A stretch of 64,000 nt of DNA from Rostratula benghalensis. Its lineage: Eukaryota > Chordata > Aves > Charadriiformes > Rostratulidae. The stretch is taken from assembly GCA_013399305.1 (NCBI GenBank), contig VXAI01000372.1, positions 557,596-621,595 on the forward strand. The letters run 5' to 3'. The position numbers were made by a program, and so were the translations under genes. Positions 21,097-64,000 of this stretch are shown piece after piece. A model generated the notes under the pieces. The model ran no database searches. It had not been told where the DNA came from and saw nothing but the letters and a program-made list of their open reading frames with translations. Position 1 is the stretch's first letter. Each line of letters opens with the position of its first letter.

Positions 21097-21990
21097 TTTA
21101 TTTGTATTAGTTAAAAAAATTGGCAGAAACTGTATTTTTACATTACAAAATCATTTTTGGCCTGCTGGAAAAAGCTGCTACAAATTACTCATGTTGTCTC
21201 TGTTCACCAAAAAGGTGCTTTAGGAAACAGACTCCTCAGTGGTACCGTTGAGCAGAAAATAGTTCAAAAGATGTATTTGGTAAAGGCCACAGATACAGGC
21301 CAGAGACGCAGTCTCTACAGATCTGACATCCAGAGGTTGGGTTTCCATTTACTGTAGAATATGGTAGTCACAGCTGGGCTTTCAAAAAGGGAAACTGCCT
21401 GTGGCTCAGGTGCTTGCAGGAATAATTCCCAGCAGAAGCCAGTGTAAGCATTGCTGGAGAGAGGTGAAGCAAAGAGGATTCTTGCTCCTCCTTCTAAATG
21501 ACGGTGGCGGTTTCAGAGCACAGCAGTTTCTCCCATAGTGCAAGAAATGGAAGATGGAATTCAGTATGGCAAATAGGAATAAGCAGGGTAAAAGACTTTC
21601 AGAGATAATATATGCTACAAAACCCCTACAGTTAAGACAATTAAGTCCCAAGACTGTTTCAAACAGTTCCAGCTTTAGGATTTTAATTATTAAAATCATG
21701 TCACTGAATCAAATGAGGTTACTAAACCCAAGCTTCTGCTACAGTTACAAAGTAGGAGGTTTGCAAGGTTTGTAAAAGAAGTATGCTGTATAGGGTCAGT
21801 GCCAACTAGCTTGGAACACAGCAGTTCTTAAAATCATTACAGATTAAAAGTAAATGGTTGATTCTTCAGCACTTCTCCTAGCAGTCACTTCTTGCACTGT
21901 ATTCTCAGTTCTAACTTGGTGTTGACTTCAAAAAAGAAAAGATCAGGACATAGTTCCATTTACATCACTCATCAGGTGCTCTTCTGGGAG
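21097..21990 (-). other. MTHFD1: MTHFD1 exon 28, 3' UTR
   Basis: A strong minus-strand acceptor (TTTTTCTTTTTAG|CTCCCAG) puts the exon start at 21990, matching a donor just after the stop codon. The only well-placed minus-strand AATAAA downstream is at 21102-21097, suggesting a UTR of about 0.9 kb. The 3' end is inferred from that hexamer. Confidence 0.6.
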
Positions 21991-22186
21991 CTAAAAAGAA
22001 AAATACATTTAATTACTATTACGTAGCTCTGCAGGCAACTTTCAGGCTGAATTATAGATCAATGTCATTTGAAAACATATGGCATAGTAGAAGATTGGCT
22101 TAACTCCATTATCTCAAGATGAGAAATAAAGCCCAAATATTGAAAGGTTTCAAAAAAAGGCACCTACCTTTGGTTAGTAATTCCTC

Positions 22187-56945
<34,759 letters not shown>

Positions 56946-59900
56946 CTGAAGAGGGAAAGAAAACCAACAAGGCAGAAGTTAACCAAGGGCTGAATTCTCA
57001 TACAGTGATGGGCCAGGAGTTGAAAAGATGACAGAATGGCAGACTGGCAAATATATACTTATGCCTTGTGTTCACAAGTCCCAGCAATCCAAATACAATT
57101 AATGCCCATAAATCACTAAGACACTTTGAAAGTTTCAAACTTATTTATATTTATTAAACTTTTTTTTTTTTTTTAAGTCCATATTGTGCTTCTTTACCCT
57201 TCTTTTCATGGTCTCATAGGATACAAGATTTTTAAAAACAAACAAACAAACAAAACCAAAAGAACCCAAAACCCCAACAATGAAGTACAAAATTAATCCT
57301 GGGAATTCCTGGGATTTTAAACACCCTACTCAAAATCACGTCCTTTTCCCACATATACCATACCAAATCTACCTGTGTTCCACATGTACCAGTCAACATT
57401 ATCACACATGCTGTTCTGGTAAAAGATGATGAATGGTAAAACTCCAGAAAAATAGTTAAACAAACAGGAGGTACACCTAAAGATACACCTTTTCTACATT
57501 TGGTCGATACTATGTGTCTCTATTTCCTGCCTGCTTGGTCTAACCCAGGCTGTGTGGGCAGCAGACCCCTATATCCACCTTCCTGCCTCCAGTCTGCTGC
57601 TGTGCTTGCCAACATGAATGTGAGAAAATGCCCCAAGCCTGAGAGCTTCCAAACAAGGCAAAGATTTTTCCATGTAAGCAGGCAGGAGGTGGACAGAGGT
57701 GAAGTAGTGAGGAAAATCAGCTAAATCCTGGTACACAGCTCAGGCCAACTCTTCAACAAAGACAAGCTAATGATACAAATATTAAAACCCAACTTTGAAA
57801 TGGAAGCATGAGAAGATTCACTGATTAATCTAATCAGATGCCAACTTGTACCCAGTTTACTATACATACAATGTTTTAGAGATAGAGGGTACCCATCACT
57901 GATAAATTAGCCACAGACAGCTCAAAAGCCACTGTCACCACTCTCCCCAGTCCTACACTCCTCTCTAATTGCTCAACTACTGTTTGGCCTCATGCACCTG
58001 ATCCTTCACCAGGGAAGGTGGTGGGGAAGAGGTCCTGGTCCCAGGCCAAATGTGCTCTTTCACGTTTGGAATTCTGTCAAAAGCCTGGGTGCAGGGGCAG
58101 CACCACTGCTCTGTCTGCTCATGGAAGACAGTTGGGATTCAGTAAGAACTAACCAGTCGTGCCCATCATGTGCTCACAGGATCAAGGTGCTGTGGCCTTT
58201 CATTGTGAATGTAGATGACACTCAGGAGGCAAAAGCCTGGTAAGCAAACCTCACAGGACACTAGAGGCTTGATAGGTCTGTCCTCTCCTCCGCGTGATTT
58301 CCAGCCCATGTCTTACTCACTATTCTCAAAGATGAGAAGGTGCTATCATCACAAATAGCAAATTTATCCTGCTCCAAACACCCTACCATTTAAACCAGAT
58401 GGTCTTCTTGTGCTCATTTACCCTCAAATCAGTTTCACAAGGTCTGTGACCTCCCAAGGCTTCCCAGACTGGAGGAGGTGCTGTTGGTGCCAGGTCATTA
58501 AAAATATGAACAGCAAGGGTTCGGGGACAGAGTAAGTAGCTGATGCCAGCTGAGAGGCTGCAATTCATGCCACATCAGGAAACTCCAGGATGAGCCAGTG
58601 AAGCCAACTCTGCCCTGCAGTTATGAGCTCCAGATCTGAAATGCCAGAGGCAAGAAGAAAGGGAGGAACACATGGCTCTACTGCAATGCAGCAGCACTGA
58701 TCCTAGGGAACCGTTGCAGCTGGCCCAGCCAGCAGCAGCCCTGAGGCTATCCCGAGTCCCATCTTGGTGGGATCACACAGCCTCCTGCTGTGTCCCAAAC
58801 CATGCACCTCTCCCACTGCCTCCTCAATCACTCTGTCAGAGCTCTGCTGCACCTGAGCAGAGCTCAGATTATTTATAGGTGTTTGTGTCTGTGCAAGCTT
58901 TCAAAGTCTCTTAAGGTTTGGTAAAAGAGATTGTTTTCAATCTTACTTAAGAAATAGTAGTTCACAGGCTTTCACCTCTGTAAAAGACTTGACACTAAAA
59001 CTGGAGTTCAGAAAACAGTGTCATAGCAAGTTTTGTCATAGAAATTCTTCATGCTGGAGTGACAAAAGTTCATCTTCTGGGTAGCAAAGTCACCACCTGT
59101 GAGCCCCTGGAGAAGGCACCAAACTTACAGCTGCAGACACAACAGGGTCTGAGCTCACAATCTGCACCTAACAACAACACAGCAATCTCAAGGAGTGTCA
59201 GAAACCCACTGTGGGTCCCGTGGGCCAGCTCAGTCAGTGAGCTAGTTCTGGGAACAGTAAGAAAGGCACAGCACTGGTTTGTGGCCTGCAAGCAAAAAGA
59301 AATAAATGACACATGTCATGTCTGTTTGCATGACCCAATAAAGCCTTCATAAGAGTCAACTGGAAAGGGTCTCATGTTTGGGTTTTACTTTTAATCCAGT
59401 CTTCTCAAAGGAGGAGAAACAAGCTCACCCAGGGGTCTAGTTTTCATCTGTGAGGCAGAGCTGCAGCAAGCTTTCATCTCCAGCAGCCATGACTGTTGGC
59501 ATATTATATTGCTGTCATTTTCTGGAATTGGGCACTAGCTCACTTCCCCTTCAGCTACAAAGAAAGGTAACACACCCACAAAGCAGTGCTGCCAGCGCTG
59601 GTTTGCCTGAAGAGGCTTGAATGAAGAAATCATTTGTTAGAGAGCCACCTAGTGTCAAGCACTACTGCTCTCTACTAGCCACAAGAGCCATGGTGTGAAG
59701 GTTTGGGAGAAAATAAAGGAAAAAAACCCGAACAAACAGAAAATACTCAGATTTTTCAGATACAAAACAATCTTTGCAAGCTAGCATTTATTTAGTGATA
59801 CAGTTTGCAAAATTCTACTGTGGACTTCAGGTCTTGCTAAAGGTAGAAGTTCATATTGATAAAAACATTTTTACTAGCTGTACGAAAACGCTTTTGAATC

Positions 59901-61611
59901 TTCAAAGACAAATTTGCGATTGTACATGGCTGTATCTCCAAAAGCCTTCCCTCTGAAACTAAGACCCCTCCTGTGCCCAAATGCTCTTCCACAAACTCAC
60001 AGTGTAAACAAGGGTCCAGGGTCCACGCAAGTTAAGGACAGGACATGGCTCTAAGCATACAGTGTGAAAGGCAGGCCCAAACATTAAAGGACTTGTTATC
60101 TTTTCTTTCTCTAGACTGCAACAGTGAGCTGAATTTAAAATGATTAAGTGAATTTCCCAGAACAGTAAAGGACAAGCCACGCTCTTCCAGCTCTACTGTA
60201 AATGGAGAGAGAACTACAGCTCCCATGTCCAAGCTTCCTCAGGCAGGCCCTCTCACACACCTATTCCTGTGGTATTATGGCTTGGGTGGCAAGCATACAC
60301 ATCACCATACCGAAGATGACACTAGGCTGTATTTCTGTCCCTTCTGTGAGTAATCGGGTCCAAGGTCTATGTGAATACTGCCAAACATACAACCTGACAG
60401 GGATGCTCTAGAAGAGGCCCGGCCCCCTGAGAAGAGGGTTTACTTACTGCCTGGATCACAGATTCCTCAGAAGTTTCAGAAACATGCATCAGAAAGGCTC
60501 TTGATGTGGTCCACCAGAAATGGCCATATAAGGCTGATGTTCCTCTGCAGGTCCTACACCAGCTTAATCAGAGGTGTTGTCCCTGTAGCCATTCCTCCTG
60601 GCAGCCTGCAGCCCTGACACTGCTCACTTTCTTTTGCCCCCATGACAAACACCACAACTGCAGTGTGGAGAGGCAAGCCTCCCCTTTTTCAAACCACTAT
60701 GGCATCATGTCCTCGCTAGCAGGACAACTGGACAACTGTGTTCAAATACTGTGAAGCATCTACAGTCAAGCATACTTGTGAAACATCTACTCAAGCATCC
60801 TACTGGCACCCCAAAGAAGAGACAGAGAGGAGTCTCTCCTAGGGAGAGTCACAGGTTGGCTGCCTCAGTGGCACTGGATTGAGAACATGGAAAGTATCTG
60901 AATGCTGCTGGTAATTCAATAGTCAGCTCTGGTTGAGGGAAGACATCATTTAGACAAAGCTGGAAGCAGTTCACAAGTATCCTTCCTTCCCTCTTGTCTC
61001 ATTCTCCACCACTGCATGATCCTGGCACACTGTCATTATCTCCTAGGAAAATTGTCTGTTATTTGTTACCACTTCCACACTCCCATGGTTTTTAACCACT
61101 CTTTTGGTTGTGACAGCTCAAATACTTGTATGAGCAGTCTTAAGGCCAGATAAATACATTAAGATGCTTTTGCTTTTTTTTAGATGCTACTTTATTATGT
61201 CCAGAACATTAATCCAAGGAGAGACACAAAATGTCTGAGCTAAAGAAGCAATCACCTGTATGGGATGGGATAGAAGCATTTAAGGAACTTATCAAATACA
61301 GTTGGCTGCCAACAGAACAGAGTTTAAGTTTCACATAAAGCTGAATCTTTAAAACTTACACAGATGAATTTGCCCCAAACATCAGTTATGATACCATGAA
61401 CTGTCATGACCAGCTTCCCATGCTGCAACATCAATCACAACCATCAGGTGTGCATCCCAAAACAGATACCGTGTCCAGCACCCAACTATCAAGTGATTTA
61501 ATCAGAGAACAATGTAAGAGAAACAGGTAAGGACTCAATCCACATTTGTGGGGCTGCATGCATAACAGACAATACTCTAGGCCACATCTACAATGTTCTT
61601 TCTACACAAAC

Positions 61612-61660
61612 AATAATATCATTAATAATATAATAATAATATAATAATAATATCATTATT
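61612..61660. repeat. (AAT)n-type microsatellite
   Basis: Imperfect run of AAT/ATA units, about 49 bp, with ATATCATTA interruptions at both ends. It lies 30 bp beyond the 3' end of the neighbouring CR1 copy. Confidence 0.85.
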
Positions 61661-61690
61661 TTCTTCTTTCTGCAAAGGGGACACAGCAGT

Positions 61691-62375
61691 CATAGAATTG
61701 TCTAGGTTGGAAGGGACCTTTTAAGATTATCAAGTCCAACCACTGACCTAATACTGACAAAACCACCTCTAAACCATGTCCCTAAGCTCTATGTCTACCC
61801 ATGTTTTAAATACCTCCAGGGTTGGTGATTCAACAACTTCCTGGGCAGCCTGTTCCAAATGTTTGATAAACCTTTTGGTGAAGAAATTTTTCCTATTATC
61901 CATCCTAAACCTCCCCTGGCACAACTTGAGGCCATTTCCTCTCGTCCTATTGCCTGCAACTTGGAAGAAGGGACCAACTGATCCCCACCTCTCTACAACC
62001 TCCTTTAAGGGAGCTGTAGAGAGTGGTAAGGTCTCCCCTCAGCCTCCTTTTCTCCAGACTTAACAACCACAGTTCCCTCAGTCTCTTCTCATAAGACTTG
62101 TTCTCCAGACCCCTCACCAGCTTCATTGTCCTTCTCTGGACATGCACCAGCACCTCAATGTCTTTCTTGTAGTGAGGGGCCCAGAACTGGACACAGTACT
62201 GTAGGTAGAGCCCCACCAGTACTGAGAACAGGGGGACTGCCCTTGCCCTGCTGGCCACATTATTCCTCACACAAGCCAGGATGCTGTTGGCTCATATACA
62301 GCTGGTTGTCGACCAACACTTGTAGGTGCTTTTCAGTGAGGCAGCTCTTCAGCCACCCTTCCCCAAGCCAGTCCC
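61691..62375 (-). mobile_element. CR1 LINE fragment, copy C (5'-truncated)
   Basis: Reverse-oriented CR1 beginning CATAGAATTGTCTAGGTTGG. The minus-strand frame keeps C-terminal RT text such as [34 protein letters not shown] and [12 protein letters not shown], broken afterwards by frameshifts. Upstream limit about 62.38 kb. Confidence 0.9.
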
Positions 62376-64000
62376 CTACATATTTTTTCTCTTAGGCCTC
62401 CTCCTTTCCATGTAACCTGGTGCAGATGTGCACAGAAGACAGCCCTGTGGCAGCATTGCCCACGAGACAGTGTTGTCTCCTAGCTTGTATTCTCTTTGGA
62501 GCAGGGTGTCATTTTTAAACTCTTTATCCATACAGCACCTAACACAAGGGTTTCTTGCTGATATTTGGGGATGCTTGGTGGCACTGAGTGGTACCGGACC
62601 ACATGGTTCACTTCAACTTAGTGCATCTGCAGTGCGTTACCCTTCAGTGCATGCCTGAAATATTCTGGGTAGGATCTCATAAGTGAGAGCTCACAGACAG
62701 GGGAAGTTTTCCCATTCAGACTAGATTTAGCTGGAGTTTCAGTAAGAACTCAAAAAAAAAAAAAACCCAAAAAATCAAACAGCAAAACTTTGAGGCCCAG
62801 TCTGAGAAAGCTGATGAGTTGTCTTTAACACTGTTACCTCCAGTTACAAGTTTATCCCAATCATTGCTATATCCAGTACTTTAATGGTACTTGACACTCA
62901 AAGAACTACCTGACCCATCCCTAGGGGCTGAGATGGGGGTTGAGTCCCCCCTATCAACACAACTCATCAGCCACTCATCCAGACCAGGATGCTCCATTCC
63001 TGGTGCTATCAACCAATTCAAACCAAGGCAGGGACTTCCAGATCTAGACCACTTCAAGTGGTAACAAAGGAACACACAGCTCACTGCAGCAGACATAAGC
63101 TGTGTAGAAGAGCCACTACAATGTTTTGCTTCGAGTATCTCTTTCGGATACAGAAAGAGAACATTTTTATTGTAAATGAATATTAGTAATTAAAAAAGGT
63201 TAAGAATACTGTGTTTCGACTCCATCCAGCCCTCTGTGTTCTGCACACTTGAAGCACTCTTTCTCTGCCTCTGATTAGGTATTTATTTACTGCACTGCTA
63301 CACAATAACTCATCTTTTGCAGCTCATTTTCCAATGAGGCAAATTTAACTTGCAGCAAAATCTAAGGCTGAATTATTAGTCAGCCACTCAGAGAAGCAGA
63401 AGAAAGTCCCTCAGGGATAACTAGCAAGTTCAGATTGATGCATAACTGATCCAATATTCAATACCTTCCACAGACTGTCAGGGTGTAAGAGTTTGTTTCT
63501 ACTAAAAGAAGTATTAACTTAAGCACCAAAATTCTACACATACAATGATTTCTGCCACCCTGTATGTTCTCCTTCCCATGCACAACAACCACATTTACTA
63601 TCCTCACAGCTAATATTCAAAGCCACTGAAAATGTCTATTTTCCTTTGTACCTCTTCCGAGCCTTTCTAGGTGCGAAATAACTTTATCTTCTCATTGAGT
63701 TTTCCTTATTTATAGAGATCACGAAGTTCTCTCTCACACAAAGCATTTATTCTCCTCATGTTTCACAAAAATAACAGTGTCACTATCTACCTGTTTTTTT
63801 GGTGTTTTTTTTTTTTTCAAATAACTGACATGACCCTGAAATAGGTGTTTTTTTCGTCACATCCCTTTGCTAAAGGGGTGCATGGTGGTAGGAGAAGAAA
63901 GTTCACAATACTTCTGATTTAAAACACACACAGAAACCCAGCTGGAACACTATTTGATTGATTCATCTCATTTGTTAATATTTGACTGACTTACAAACAC

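Larger units (their letters stand above)
56946..64000 (-). other. MTHFD1: MTHFD1 intron 1 (partial)
   Basis: At least 7 kb upstream of exon 2 with no CpG island and nothing resembling the short exon 1 that starts the protein, so exon 1 and the promoter lie past 64000. Contains the CR1 copy at 61.7-62.4 kb, an (AAT)n run next to it and CAAA repeats at about 57236-57256. Confidence 0.75.

Noticed and set aside
61776..62395. + strand frames of 89-95 aa
   Set aside because: Antisense of CR1 copy C.
56946..64000. Search for MTHFD1 exon 1 or a promoter island
   Set aside because: No CpG-rich block or short N-terminal coding exon was found; exon 1 must be beyond the window.

Overview
The window is nuclear DNA from a bird. 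Three protein-coding genes have the order known from the vertebrate ZBTB1-ZBTB25-AKAP5-MTHFD1 block (human 14q23). Spliced exons have GT-AG ends, and the dispersed repeats are CR1 LINE fragments with the typical avian 3' end plus one avian-type solo LTR. Species cannot be fixed from the sequence.

Layout: (1) 1-3.4 kb, ZBTB25 on the + strand: a non-coding exon 1 cut by the window edge, then two coding exons giving an intact 436-aa BTB/zinc-finger protein. (2) 3.3-3.8 kb, an unidentified coding-like minus-strand stretch at the 3' end of ZBTB25. (3) 3.8-14.6 kb, intergenic DNA with a solo LTR at 8.7-9.7 kb. (4) 14.6-16.0 kb, AKAP5 on the minus strand as one intact coding exon. Its likely 5' non-coding exon and CpG-island promoter lie at 17.5-18.45 kb and are interrupted by 199 unknown bases. 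(5) 21.1-64 kb, MTHFD1 on the minus strand. I could place 26 consecutive coding exons (exons 2-27) and a 3' UTR exon. Only exon 1 (about 14 codons) and its promoter lie beyond the right edge. The exons join in frame and code for residues 15-935 with no stops.

Functionally, MTHFD1 is the cytosolic trifunctional one-carbon folate enzyme, AKAP5 a membrane scaffold for PKA, PKC and calcineurin, and ZBTB25 a nuclear transcriptional regulator. They are neighbours by conserved synteny, not members of one pathway. CR1 copies (two in tandem at 46.9-48.7 kb, one at 61.7-62.4 kb, a short one at 28.75 kb) lie in MTHFD1 introns.

I found no new multi-gene system. The points most worth a second look are the unidentified minus-strand reading frame at 3.3-3.8 kb, the changed calcineurin-docking motif of AKAP5, and the minisatellite beside the gap in the AKAP5 CpG island.
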